64,000 nt of DNA, taken from Adiantum capillus-veneris. Its lineage: Eukaryota; Streptophyta; Polypodiopsida; Polypodiales; Pteridaceae. Under the pieces are notes generated by a model. That model was not told the DNA's origin, ran no database searches, and saw only the letters and a program-made list of their open reading frames with translations. The stretch spans positions 90,253,384 through 90,317,383 of the forward strand of contig CM043944.1 of the NCBI GenBank assembly GCA_014529385.2, given 5' to 3'. Each line of letters opens with the position of its first letter. The stretch's first letter is position 1. Below, one piece after another: positions 1-10,870 of the stretch. A program made the position numbers and the translations under genes.

Positions 1-526
1 TAAAATTAAAGTTTTTCCTGACAGGAATGCTGCTGATGCTCTTTAGGCCTATCAGAAACACTCACAGTATTCTTTGGACTTCGATTAGGCTTTCAACCAC
101 ACTTTTGCGTCTTTTTGCATCTTTTACAAACTTGTAATGATTCTACCAAGCAAGTATACATGCATGAAATGCTCTAGATCTGAATCATGATGTTCTACTT
201 ACTCTACTCCTACCTACCATGAAGAAATGGTGATAATTGGTGTTTTTGGTTGCCTTTTGGCCTCTCCGGACTCTCAAGCTCTCTTCACACCGCTTCTCCC
301 ACTCCCTGTTCCTACTCTAGAACTCGACTATTAACTAAAAAACTTCCTAAGTGTACCTCCTCTACCTCAGTCGAAGGATCTAGGCCAGACACACGCTTCC
401 TAGACTCCCTCTAAGACCTAGAGAGTCCTCCACCCTCTGATCCTATCTAAATGTAAAGCGAGACTCTTGGCAAGCCAAAAATCCCAATCCTCAAGGATTA
501 GTCTCGGTCACCTACCTAAGGTTTTC
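1..526 (-). mobile_element. 5' leader of a minus-strand Ty3/Gypsy element running out of the window
   Basis: On the minus strand this stretch follows directly after the primer-binding site at 527-546, so it should be the untranslated leader of an element whose gag lies outside the window. I see no coding sequence in it. The assignment is inference from position next to the primer site and LTR. Confidence 0.5.
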
Positions 527-546
527 GTCCCCGGCAGCGGCGCCAA
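527..546 (-). promoter_or_regulatory. Primer-binding site matching tRNA-Asp
   Basis: Read on the minus strand the sequence is TTGGCGCCGCTGCCGGGGAC. This is the 3' end complement of plant tRNA-Asp with one difference (C for T in the GTTGCC part). This primer site is known from the Athila/Tat branch of plant Ty3/Gypsy elements. It abuts the LTR that starts at 548. Confidence 0.8.
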
Positions 547-547
547 T

Positions 548-1380
548 GTTGGACGGATACGCCGCGACGGACGTCAGCACAGCGAGAACTCACCTAACAA
601 GTAATGTCAGCTAAGGACGAAGCTCGACCCGCAGGCGCGTGGAAGCAAGCATAAGGTGTCAACTTACACTCGACCGACTCCTAACTAGTTCCTACAGAGG
701 CCCCTACCAATTGTCTAAGTCACAGTCTTCAAGAGAACAAAAGAGGATGCTTCCTACAACGCTTGCTAGAGCCGAACACCTATCAAACACTTCGGAAACA
801 CCACAAAACTTGAAGGAGACCCTACGAATACCTATAGGCCACTCTCCCTAAGGTCTGTGAACCAAATTCACGACCCAAAACACCCGGTGCAGAAACACGT
901 AGGATGTCTGGCCGAAATTTACAGGTCTTCGTTTCCAAAATCTGAAGTGCCTAATGTGTGGTTCTACTCGATGTGAACGTGTGGATATGCTGCAATGCAA
1001 AATCGGACAACGTATGCTCACCCAAACAACCGATGAAGCTCGTAGAAGAAGCTCCCGAAGCCGGACCGTATGCACGCAATGTTGGTATCGGCTCGTAGCT
1101 CTAGTCGGGGGCAACACGCTTCACTTCTCCGCACTCGATTCCGACCACCGTAGCACACGTAGCGTCAAGACAAAGCTCACACTCTCTCTCACGTACACAG
1201 TACGCTCACTCACAAACTTCAACTTGGTTAAAATGACAAAAGGTCCTTCATTAAGGTCAAAAAGTGATATATATACCTTACAACTTCTCAAACCCTAAAG
1301 TTCCAAAATCATCCATCTACTCCTTCTAACTATCAAAACTGGGATACAATCTGGAAACTTCTGTAAGTCCCAATATTTAC
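548..1380 (-). repeat. LTR of a minus-strand Ty3/Gypsy element
   Basis: The lower boundary is set by TGTTGGACGG directly beside the primer site. The upper boundary is uncertain; TATTTACA at about 1380 is the best candidate. A TATA-like run (GGTATATATATCAC on the minus strand, about 1264-1277) sits where an LTR promoter is expected. Integrase sequence lies on its upstream side, so this LTR has element sequence on both flanks. Confidence 0.6.
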
Positions 1381-1413
1381 AAGGTGAAAAACCGGGTTTT
1401 CCTCAATGAATGA

Positions 1414-2250
1414 CTAATTACAAAAAATAATAATCCGCCGAGTAGTTAGATGCCGTGGGGTGTGTCCAGCTTCTAACAGGAGGCTAGGTACCACAAACTT
1501 CATAGGGACCACAGCTTCAAGACCATACACTAATCTGAAAGGAGTCATACATGTTGTTACCTTGAAGGCTATTCTAAAAGACCATAAAGCAGAATCTAGC
1601 TTTTCATCCCAGTATTTCTTATTTTCTTGAACAATCTTCTTCAGAATTTTAATGAGTGTTTTATTGGTACTTTCAACCTGTCCATTGGCCTGGGGATGAT
1701 AAGCTGTAGATTTTTTGTGCATAATTATGTGGGTTTTAGTTAACTCAGAAATCACTTTATTCAGAAAATGTGTCCCTCTATCACTGACCAATTCAACAGG
1801 GCAACCAAACCTGGTCATAATGTTGTGATACAGGAACTTTGCTAGACTCTGAGCCTTGTTATCTTTTAAAGCCACAGCTTCCACCCACTTAGTGCAATAT
1901 CAGTAGCAACTAAAATGTATTTGCACCCCTTACTAGTTGTAGGCTTTACTGGTCCCACAAAATCCATACCCCATTTCTGAAATGGTTCCGATGGTAATAT
2001 AGGATGATCTGTCATCTTGTCCCTAGAATCAGGTTGACCAAACTGTTGACATACCACACAACTTTTTGCATAGGAATGAGCATCCTTCAATGCAGTAGGC
2101 CATCATAAACCAGCTTGTAATATCTTTTTTCCTGTGATATCCCCTGAGGAATGACCTCCTGCTGCTCCAATATGAGCTTCTTGCAACACAGCTGATTGCT
2201 CAAAATCTGTACATTCAAAGAAAACAGTAGACTCACGTTGAGCTTCTATA
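1414..2250 (-). pseudogene. Ty3/Gypsy integrase fragment (non-chromodomain type)
   Basis: Integrase joins the cDNA of an LTR retrotransposon to the host chromosome. The piece at about 2215-2000 has the H-H-C-C zinc-binding part (EAHIG..GGH, then CVVC). It continues into the core with MDFVGP for the first Asp, SDRGTHF for the second and QANGQVEST for the Glu, so all three catalytic residues are present. There is an in-frame stop inside the zinc-binding part near 2111 and a frame break near 1880. The C-terminal domain is missing. The sequence style matches the element at 8270-11680 and the plant Tat/Athila-like branch. No RT or RNase H was seen upstream. Confidence 0.85.
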
Positions 2251-2849
2251 GCAAACGCTTACTTTCATTATCCAAAAACTTAGGTTTTTAATTACAAAGG
2301 TTGGCTTTTATACCTTAGCCAAGGTTCAAAAAATGGATTTCTAGCTATTTGGGCTCAATACTAGCTTAGAAACTGCATATGATTACAAATTTGGAGGCCC
2401 TCAACCCCTTTAGACTCATTAACCATCAATAATATTACAACGGCTTTGGACTTTGTGGGATTTTTCAGTGATACAAAGGGAATTGATGCATTCAATTGGC
2501 TCTAAAAATGAGTGGCACCCCTTTCGATACTCTTTCTCTTGCTCTTGTTAGCTGAGCAGCTAACAACACATCGCTCTAGCAAATTCACTGTATTTGAAGG
2601 GCACCTTCAAGAGCATGTCGTCGAGCGAGCTATCATTATAGTAAGGAAATCTTGTAATACAAGGTGACTCATTCGTGAAAGCAATGCACCTGACAATTGT
2701 TGGGTGCAATACTTACATGCCCTGCTCTGTTTGAAGCTCTCGAACTTGAAGCTATTGTTTCCCTTGTACAACTTCCCACAATATATTATCTGCTCAGGAA
2801 GAAAAGAAATCCCTCATAGTTTGTACTCTTATACTTCAGCAAAGGCCCC
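2251..2849. other. No recognised feature
   Basis: Between the integrase fragment and the unknown ORFs I see no coding similarity, long repeat or RNA gene. Confidence 0.4.
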
Positions 2850-3464
2850 TCAACCAATCGTTTTTCCTTCGATTAATGCCTTGTGTGGGATGCCGATGAG
2901 ATGTGCACACATGGAGTTGTAAATAGTGCGCATATTTACCCCTGTCTCTGTAACATCTGACTGCCCAGACGATGCAGCAGCTGTGTCTTGGGCGATACGC
3001 ACTCTTTTTGGAAATGATTTTGCATCCAATGCCTTCATGCGCTTGCTCTTCACCTTCTGCTCATTCCATATTGCCTCCCATAGTTGCAGTCGACATAAAT
3101 CAGTAGAAGCTGGCACCAAATCTTTTAAATCCTCGTATGCAACTCTCATACTTCCCAAAATGGTGCGAGTTCTGTATTGATAGTCAAAGTCGGCTAGCTT
3201 CTGTCTTCCACACAATTCTGCATTTCCTTATCTTTGGAGTCAATGCAATGTATTTTCCCAAATCTGCTCAACAAGATCCCGCATGAGGATATCAGACTCT
3301 TTAACTTTCCTTATGGCCTCACCTGCATTTTGCAATACTATAATGACTACTTCTGTGCGTAGGGCACGCAAGATGACTTTTTTCTCATCGGTGGAAAGCA
3401 TGGTGGTCCAAAAGATAGCGAGAGCTAAAGCTATTACAACACAAAACACTTGATACGCATTCAT
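2850..3464 (-). CDS. Unrecognised hypothetical protein in two same-frame ORFs
   Basis: I do not recognise this family. Two minus-strand ORFs lie in the same frame: 3464-3240 (74 aa) and 3215-2850 (121 aa), separated by about 24 nt with two stops. The first begins with a hydrophobic stretch (AYQVFCVVIALALAIFWTTML, about residues 3-23) that could be a signal anchor, followed by a charged region. The second is charged and mostly hydrophilic, with SSGQSDVTETG near its end. The shared frame and similar composition suggest one decayed gene, or two exons with a mis-placed junction. It abuts the truncated gag that starts near 3505. Chance ORFs remain possible. Confidence 0.3.
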
Positions 3465-3504
3465 ATCTTTTGAAATAAAAACAAAAACAAAGTGTTAGAC
3501 TGTA

Positions 3505-5740
3505 GCAACCAAAATAGGTGACTTAGCAACATTTGCTCAAGCTATTGGTCGATCTATTGCTAAGAATATGCGTAACACGCCTAATAGAGAGCTTAGAAGT
3601 AAGGCAGTACAAATAGCCAAGCTCACACAAAAATTTAGTGGAGATGGGGATGTGAGAAAGCATATCGAAGTGTTTGAACAAATATACGATTCTCTAGGAG
3701 AACACAATGACCTGCATAAGAGTAATGCTTTAAGCCTAACCTTAAGTGGGAAGGCAAGGGATTGGTATAGAACCCTAAGGGTGGAAGAAAAACGATTTAC
3801 CCTACTCTTAGGAGACTGTTCTTGAAAGAATACATACGAGAGGGAGTGCTTTGGGGTGTAGCCTCTCAGCTCCAGAAAGCCCAACGAGAGGAAGGAGAGT
3901 CAGTGAGAGACTTTATTAGTCACTTGAAACATTTGAATTCTCGTTGTAATCCAAATGAGCGCTTCAATAATAATCAATTGCTTGATAGATTCATTAGGGG
4001 ATTACGACATGAGGATATCTACAATGGCTTAGTCATTAGAGGTATCACCACTTGGGAAGCATTCACCACCAATGCGATCCAATTGGAGGATAGTTTAATG
4101 ATTCAAGGAGAAAGAGTGTCTGTTGAGCTTAAGTCTATTAGCTCGCAAGCATCAGGGCATCAGCCAATGACCCTAAAGCCTATTGCTAAGGAGCCAAAGA
4201 TATCTGAGATGACTTTAGCAGATCTCACCAAGGCTATTCAAGAGAGTCTTATAGACAATCGTGCTTCGCAAAATAATCATATGTATCCAAGAAGGGAGCA
4301 ACAATGGTGCTCAGTATGCTATGGACCGCATAGTACCAGTGAATGCCCTACTTTTAGAGTTAAATTCAATGGGAACTACAATGCTTATGGGAGGTATGGT
4401 CATCAAGCTAAGGATTGCATAGTATTTAAGCGCGCAATGGCCAATAGACCAACCTTAGCATGGACATACACACCTTGAGTGCCTGCATTGATGTCAGCCC
4501 CACCTCTTGAACAAACAACACAACACATGGTCCCTAGGGCCCAAAATGTTGTTCAAACAACACATTACCACCTCCAGTGCTAGGACCGCAACCACCACAT
4601 CCGAGAATCACTTCTGTGAATCAAGTGGGTTGTGAGTCATCTATTGCTCGTTTAGAAGGCTGTGAGAAAGATATAGATCCTAATATTGCCTATGGGCTGG
4701 ATGTGCTTGAAGAAAGTCCACAATACTACATGGAGGACTATTGGGGACAAGTCAAACCTATATATCAAGTAGCTGCTCTTGTGGCAAGAGGCCAAAATAT
4801 CAATTACACTGCTAAGAGACCACCTCTTCAATGTTATGAGTGTGGAGGTCCACATCGTGTAGCCGAGTGTCCTATTAAGCTACAAAAGAACGCCACACTA
4901 ATGCAAACCAATCAAGCGAGCACGTCTACAATGCCGATAGTCATGTGTAATTGATGTGGCATAGATCATTCGATTGCTCAATGTCCAAATAATCCAAATG
5001 CACCAAAGATCACGCCATTAAACTTGATTGAAGTTACCGAGGAGCCATCACAAAGTACACCTATGGTACCACTAAACGTACTCACACGATCGATGCTCCA
5101 AAAACAAAATTATATCCTTGAGGAAAGAGACACAGCATCAATTGCCCAATCTCAAAAAAAGAAGAAAACACGAAGGAAGAGATCGCAAAAAGCAGCGAAG
5201 TCAGACCCCAGTTCAAAGACCAACATAGGGACTGGTGACGACCCCGTATATATGAATGACGCTGAAGAGGATTCTGATTCAGGAGAAACCATGGAGACCA
5301 AAATGACCACTAAGATAGAAACCAACAAGGAAGATCTTCATGAGCCACAATGGCAGGGATCCAAGAAGACGATAGGAACTTATCCAAACCCTACAGAGGA
5401 GATTGAGCGAGTCAAGCAATTAAGGATTTTGGTAGAAGATACCCAAAGGGGTCTAGAACCAGCACCTAGGCAGATCCAAATTAGAGACACCGTGTTCCCT
5501 ACGCAGCAACAACCTCACCAAGTCCATAGACCCTTAGCCATACCTAGTGTCATCCAAGAAGAAAGTGACTTAAAGTCATGGGAAAGTGGGCGTACTCACT
5601 TCTTGATGAAAAGAATGTTTACAGAGGGACTACATGATCCTATCGAAGAAATTGAGATCCCATCTTCCCCACGTCTTTCATGTCTTCAGAAGTTAGAACC
5701 ACTATCATGTCCAAACTATATAAAGACCCTGAGCTAGTCT
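3505..5740 (+). pseudogene. gag: Ty3/Gypsy gag with three zinc knuckles, broken
   Basis: Gag forms the particle core and binds the RNA. The capsid-like part (about 3505-4080) contains typical retrotransposon gag sequence such as ALSLTLSGKARDWY and REEGESVRDFISHLKHLN. The N terminus is missing at the junction near 3505. A frameshift lies near 3820 and another between 4478 and 4577. Knuckles: CSVC..H....C near 4310; a degenerate one in which both leading Cys are Tyr (YNAYGRYGHQAKDC, near 4375); CYEC..H....C near 4834; and a further one near 4947 interrupted by TGA (4952-4954). A Lys/Arg-rich segment follows at about 5155-5200. No protease or pol follows; the frame runs into the element's 3' tail. 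Confidence 0.8.
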
Positions 5741-5747
5741 CAGCTCT

Positions 5748-5954
5748 TTGAGCCTTCCTCAATGGAGAACTGAAGTTTGGGCTACCACAATTTGCACAGA
5801 TGGATGGAGCTTACCACCCTTGCGACTCGATGAGGCGCCTAAGGTAATAGAAAACTACTGGCAAAGATCCTCACCTAGTACCAACTGGAACAATTGGTTT
5901 CAAAGGGTGACGAGCACATTTCAAATGGTATGATCTACCTAAGGAAGGGGGGAG
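5748..5954 (+). mobile_element. 3' tail coding remnant and polypurine tract of the gag-bearing unit
   Basis: This encodes a decayed tail (LPPLRLDE..ENYW, then GMIYLRKGGVFAD in another frame) that is repeated at 11530-11680. The end, AAGGAAGGGGGGAG at 5941-5954, is a polypurine tract, the usual primer for plus-strand DNA synthesis. It is followed directly by TGTTTGCTGACA. The tail after gag here and after integrase plus protease-like sequence at 11.5 kb shows the two units share one 3' end. Confidence 0.65.
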
Positions 5955-6540
5955 TGTTTGCTGACAATCATCATTCACTCACTCCACTCTCAACCTTCCT
6001 CCCTGACATTTCAATTCCCAATCTTAGGGAATGTATATATAAAGCCTTATACTCACAAAAAACAAAAATAATAAAGAGCAAGAGCAATTAGCAAACGAGC
6101 ATGCACAATAAAAGTCATAACATTAATCCAAACCTACACATTCACATCCAGTACACTGAAACAGAAACCTATGTCATAAAACACTTTTGATCCTCATCAC
6201 TCGAGTGATGGAGGGTAGGTAGGATTAGTACGATAGGAGTGTTTCTGTTTTAGAGTTTAGTGATTAGCAAAGTTCTTTCTTCCCACTGATGTGCCTCCTA
6301 GAGGTATTCTTTGTGTTTCCTCGTGTGTACAGGAACGTGTTGCTGTGGTTAGGATTTAGACCTTTATGGGATCTTTCTCTCATTCACACTTCAAATCAAG
6401 CGCGACCATCAACACAAACAAGTGTTTCTTTCCATTAGCATTGCCTCTTATCTTTTTGCATCTATGTTTGTCTGCTTTAATTGTGATTGGTAGCATAATA
6501 TTCAGCGCATTTGCTTAGTACCAAACGTTAAATTCAATGT
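5955..6540 (+). repeat. LTR-like promoter block A, copy 1
   Basis: Begins TGTTTGCTGACA directly after a polypurine tract. A TATA box (TATATATAAA, 6034-6043) lies 79 bp inside, at the same offset as in the copy at 11681. Both copies share a TTCCCRCTGATGTGCCTC block (about 6278 here, 12448 there). This copy lacks about 270 bp including the ORF present in copy 2. It could be a true LTR start or an internal promoter of a larger element. The right boundary is not defined. Confidence 0.55.
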
Positions 6541-6647
6541 AATTTGTTGTCATAATCACTTGTCTAGATTTAAAAATCAAGCAGTCCGACTAAGCTAGTT
6601 TGACCAAGTTAGGTGTTACAGATCTTCTCTTAATACCATGGGGAATG

Positions 6648-6949
6648 CCTTCCTAATAATTAATGGTTACTTAGGTTCTTAATTTAATTCAGGCAGCATT
6701 GTGTGAAATGTACTAGGGCTTTCTAGTGGGCTTAGTCCCTATTGACCTTTAGCTTAAGTATTATAAAGGGAGTTTACTAGTGTGATGAGCCTTCCTAGGA
6801 ATTCCTTCCTAATAATTAATGGTTACTTAGGTTCTTAATTTAATTTAGGCAGCATTGTGTGAAATGTACTAGGGCTTTCTAGTGGGCTTAGTCCCTATTG
6901 ACCTTTAGCTTAAGTGTTATAAAGGGAGTTTACTAGTGTGATGAGCCTG
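6648..6949 (+). repeat. Two-copy tandem duplication, period 156 bp
   Basis: CCTTCCTAATAATTAATGG starts both copies (6648 and 6804) and the match runs about 146 bp to GATGAGCCT with two visible differences. The equivalent position in the second unit (12.7-13.3 kb) shows no such duplication. Confidence 0.9.
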
Positions 6950-7689
6950 GGGAGGGTAACAATGTTATATGACCTCCCAAAGTTACAAAATTAAAATGTT
7001 GAAAACGAACAAACAAAAAATCAAAGTGCTACAATGTAAAATCTTAAGCTGGAAGAGAAATTTCAGCTTGATTTGGTACTTCACTCACATGTATCGCCTA
7101 TGGTACTAGAGCTCTAGAGGTTCCCAGTGTGGGCGCTTTTCCTTGAAAAGCAAAAAATCCAAGGCATACAAAATAAGCACACACATCAAAATTGAATCAT
7201 TGTGAAAAGATTTTGCGATGATTTCATGAGAAATTCCTTTTATCGTAGCTTAATTACAAGGTCTTCTAGGTATAGCCTCTAGTCAGCCCTCAAACATGAA
7301 ATACTTGGCTCTCGCGATTAAACAACTTAATTAACCAGAGAAAATTAAGAAGCTTACCCATAGTATTAATAGTCGATCTCTAGTGCCTTTCGACCGTTAA
7401 ATTAGCGACCCCATACTTGTTTAATTTTTTACCTTTACATCTGTTTATGAATTTGATTATGTTGCAATTTAATCTTTACTGCTGACAAATGGTTTAAAAT
7501 TCTGTTACCAATCACATTGTCTACCTACAATTGCATATGCTTTTTAATTCTATATGAGAATGCAATTACTGTGCCAATGTTGTTTGATTTTGCAGTGACT
7601 GAAGAAGGCTAAGGACATTCATCTCAAATGCTCTTCCACCTCGACGAACGAGCTTCAACTCAATAGCTTCTGAGGACGGAATCTACATC
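6950..7689 (+). other. Non-coding part of the repeated 3' region
   Basis: No coding sequence was seen. Its right end (CAATGTTGTTTGATTTTGCAG at about 7577-7597) resembles the corresponding stretch at about 13350-13371, which also ends in a pyrimidine-rich run and CAG. Confidence 0.4.
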
Positions 7690-8272
7690 AAGAATGGGGG
7701 CATGTTAACCTCACGGCTCACGGACACCATATCACCTACGACAGACGTTGTATTATTTACTTGGTAGAGTCAGGTACCGGGCTTGTCGGTCCAATAGGAA
7801 AAGGGTAAGAGTGATCGCCGATGAGAGGCGCACTCTAACTTGAACATTCAAGGAATTAGTTGGCTAAGCATGGGCGCCCAAGTGTGAATGGGGCAAGCTC
7901 ATATAAAAGTCAAATAAACCTAAAATTCACTCATTCTCTCATTTGTGCAATTGAAGAGTTCTCTTGCTCCATCTCCATCTTCTTCTTCTTCATCTCCTTG
8001 TGTGTGTGTGTGTGTGCGCGCGTGAGAGAGAGAGAGAGAGAGTGTGTGTGCGATCGAGCATTGCGGTAGCACGACGGCGGCGAGGTGGTTGAGCGCGGCG
8101 TAGCGGCGTCTCCCTCTTCTTCGCAACGAGGAATCCTCCACGACAGGAAGCATAGAGCGGTGAGTGACACACCAACGCCATCTTTGAGCTTACTAGTTTA
8201 GGCTTGTTGTGTGCTTGGAGCCATTTGTGGCTCGCACACAGTGTATCGGCAAGTTCCTTGCATTGACACGTG
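7690..8272 (+). repeat. LTR B, copy 1, preceded by a polypurine tract
   Basis: AAGAATGGGGGCA precedes TGTTAACC at 7703. The sequence is shared with 13443-13963: GGCTTGTCGGTCCAATAG, GATCGCCGATGAGAGGCGCACTCTAAC, a TATA box (CATATAAAAGTC, about 7900), a TG/GA-rich stretch, and GCCATTTGTGGCTCGCACACAGTG. Similarity ends at TTGACACRTGYGA (about 8270), where pol sequence begins with no primer site between. The same order of polypurine tract, LTR and element sequence implies units joined in tandem. Confidence 0.75.
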
Positions 8273-9030
8273 CGACATACGTGTACAAGTGCTTTGAGGG
8301 AGTTTTGCGAAGCTTTCTTAGATGAACTTTGTGTGTATTCCTCTTGGAAAGAACATCTATCATGCTTACAAAAAGTGTTTGAGAAGTGCCAATTGTGTCA
8401 CATCTCCTTAAACCCTTTTAAATGCCAATTTTGGGTTAAACATGGAGTCATTTTAGGGCATATAGTGTCCAAAAATGGGATTTCCACAGATGAAAGCAAA
8501 ATTAAAGCCATTGCTTGATTTCCACCACCTACAAACTATAAAGGAGTTCAAAGGTTCATGGGCCATGTTGGTTTTTACCGGCGGTTTATTTTAAACTTTG
8601 CCAAGATAGCTCGTCCATTGTACAAACTTCTTATTGAGTTTCACTGGACCGCGGAATGTGACCATGCTTATGAGTTATTGAAAAAGACCTTTACTAGCAC
8701 TCCTATTCTACGAGTGCCCGATCGGAATGTAATTTTCCATGTGCATATTGATGCATCAAACTTTGCTATTGGGTGTGTTCTAGCTCAACTAGGAGAACAT
8801 AAATTGGACTGCCCCATTATCTTTGCAAGTCGTCAATTGAATGATGCCGAGAGAAACTACACCACTACAGAGCGGGAAGGTTTAGCTATGATTTATGCTG
8901 TAAAGAAATTCCGCTACTACCTTCTTGCCAACAAGTTTGTTTTCTATGTGGATTATTAAGCCTTGTTGTATCTAGTAAATAGACCTTGTTCCACGAGAAG
9001 AATTACACAATGGTTGTTGATTCTTCTTGA
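8270..9030 (+). pseudogene. Ty3/Gypsy reverse transcriptase (C-terminal part) and RNase H
   Basis: Only the end of the RT palm remains, from the FLDELCVYS box onward, where the second Asp of the usual LDD pair is Glu. The thumb (GHIVSKNGI) and connection (FMGHVGFYRRF) follow. RNase H is recognised by HIDASNFAIGCVL, FASRQLNDAERNY and TEREGLAMIYAVKKFRYYL. A stop lies at VDY*A (8957-8959), and a frame break before 9050 leads to RHVMADHLSR. Another stop lies near 8517. RT fingers, protease and gag are absent upstream because LTR B1 abuts directly. The element cannot be autonomous. Confidence 0.85.
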
Positions 9031-10517
9031 GTTTGAATTTTATTGTTGTAGTGAGACCTGGTAAAAGACATGTCATGGCGGATCATTTGTCTCGCATACC
9101 CAATGGTGAAGCCCCTCCTAGAGTTGATGATGAATTGCCTAATACTTCCTTATTTCTAGTCGAGACCATGCCTGAATGGAGTGAGAAGATTGTGAACTTT
9201 CTAGTTCATGGTTTTCCACTCAAAGAGCTTCGTAAGGACATAGCTCAAAAACTGTTAAAAGAATGTGAACCTTATTCTCTCATTGCAGGAACTCTCTACA
9301 AGCTAGGGAAGGATGATATTTTTAGACGTTGTGCACGTGAGGATGAGTATTTATACATACTGCAAGAAGCACTTTTTGCAAAAGGATGTGATGAATGCCA
9401 ATGTTACAAGATCACACAACGAAAGGATAAAATGCCCTTAAATCCTATTAAAGTGACTCAACCATTTGAAAAATGGGGTTTGGACTTTGTAGGCCCAATT
9501 AGTCCGGCAGCTCGTAGCACTCAATCTCGATATATTATTGTTGCCACTGACTATGTGACAAAGTTGGCGGAAGCCAGGGCGACACGTAAGGCTGATGCAA
9601 GGTCAACTGTCAAGATTCTCTTTGAGAACGTTATTACAAGATTTGGCTATCCCTTTAAGATTGTGAGTGACAATGATACTCGTTTTATAAACGGAGTGAT
9701 AAAAGAACTCACTACCAACTTCATGATAGCTCACCATAAGTCCACTCCTTATTATCCACAAGCAAATGGCCAAGCTGAGAGTACCAATAAGACCTTAATT
9801 TCTATCTTGACCAAAGCAGTGGAAGCTCATCGCACAGATTGGGATTTGAATCTGACTTCAGCTCTATGGGCTTATTGTACTTCTTACAAAGTGGCTATTA
9901 ATTGTACATCATTCAAAATGGTATATGGCCAAGAAGCAGTTATGCCATGGGAGTTTGTAATTCCTAGTCTGCGCGTAGCTTCACAAGATTGTTGGGATGG
10001 TCACCCTTTAGTTGAGCACTTATACATCCTTGAGAGGTTAGATGAAGAAAGACAATTGGCTGTGCAAAACGCACTTGTGGAGAAGGATAGGAGGAAGAAA
10101 TGGTTTGACTGTTATCTAAAGAACAAAGATATCAATGTTGGTGATAAAGTCCTTATGTATGGAGTACGTAACGAAAAGAAAAAGTTAAAATATACGAGAA
10201 AAGGACCATATAGAGTATGTGAAATCACCCCACAAGGAACCATTCATTGGAGACTCTTGATGCAGCTGAAACCATCGGATTCCTCAATGGTAGCAGATTT
10301 AAAAGATTATGATCCTTTAAGCCAAGAGGAGCTACGTGTCATCCATCAAAAAAGGGCAACCAAGGCACAAACAAAATTGAAGAAGATACAAGCTCAAGCT
10401 GAGACTAAAGAGCGACAACGACGCATAAGACACCAACGAGAGCCCAACCTTGGAGTTACACATGCATTCCACATTAAAATAGAGGATGATTGGTTGGACT
10501 CTAACACACCTCTATGA
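9027..10517 (+). pseudogene. Ty3/Gypsy integrase with long C-terminal extension
   Basis: Open for 496 codons. It starts in the RNase H end (RHVMADHLSRIPNG), followed by a spacer and integrase. The zinc-binding part lacks both His: sequence jumps from YILQEA to KGCDECQCYK, a deletion of roughly 25-30 residues relative to the fragment at 1.4-2.2 kb. The catalytic core is present: LDFVGP (first Asp), SDNDTRF (second Asp, with Gly changed to Asp in the usual DxG), and QANGQAEST (Glu). The C-terminal DNA-binding part includes GDKVLMYG and KGPYRV. No chromodomain was seen. A Lys/Arg/Gln-rich stretch follows, and the frame would run past the TGA at 10515 into the protease-like domain. Confidence 0.85.
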
Positions 10518-10870
10518 TACCCTATTGAGCTAAATAGCACCTATAGAAAAGTGCTATATAACACCTTATTGGACACGGGTGCTTAGTATAATCTACTATC
10601 ATATGGGGTGTGGTGTCAGTTAGGGAAGCCACCTCTATCTGGCAGTATTATCCAAGTCAAGGGTATCAACAAGAAAAAAAACTGCGATTTTTGGAACCTG
10701 TCATACTTCTGTCAATTATGACAATGGGGTTGTAGTTCAAGACTTTTTGGTCATGCCTACTGGAACTATGGAGGGTAATATAAATCTAGGACGCACGTGG
10801 ATGATAGCCACCAAATGCACTATTGATTGGGGGACTGGGGGTGTCACAACGCAGAAACCAACTCTTAGCC
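10518..10870 (+). pseudogene. Retropepsin-like aspartic protease domain located after integrase
   Basis: In the integrase frame, after one TGA, the sequence reads TLLDTGA (Asp at 10572-10574) followed by a TAG and YNLLSYGVWCQLGKPPL. This has the pattern of plant Ty3/Gypsy proteases (LLDTGASxNLLP.SVY..LG). After a frameshift in the A-rich run near 10675 it continues as VVVQDFLVMPTG..EGNINLGRTWM and CTIDW, matching the conserved LGRxxL...ID end of that fold. Ty3/Gypsy proteases normally lie between gag and RT. Here the domain is downstream of integrase and in the same polyprotein frame. Two stops and a frameshift make it inactive. Confidence 0.65.

Noticed and set aside
639-1298. ORFs of 70-114 aa in the first LTR
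   Set aside because: They lie in LTR sequence, overlap on both strands and match no known protein.
7577-7597. 3' splice-site-like sequence before LTR B1 (also 13350-13371)
   Set aside because: The pyrimidine run and CAG are similar in both copies, but no donor site or downstream exon is evident, so no splice feature was called.
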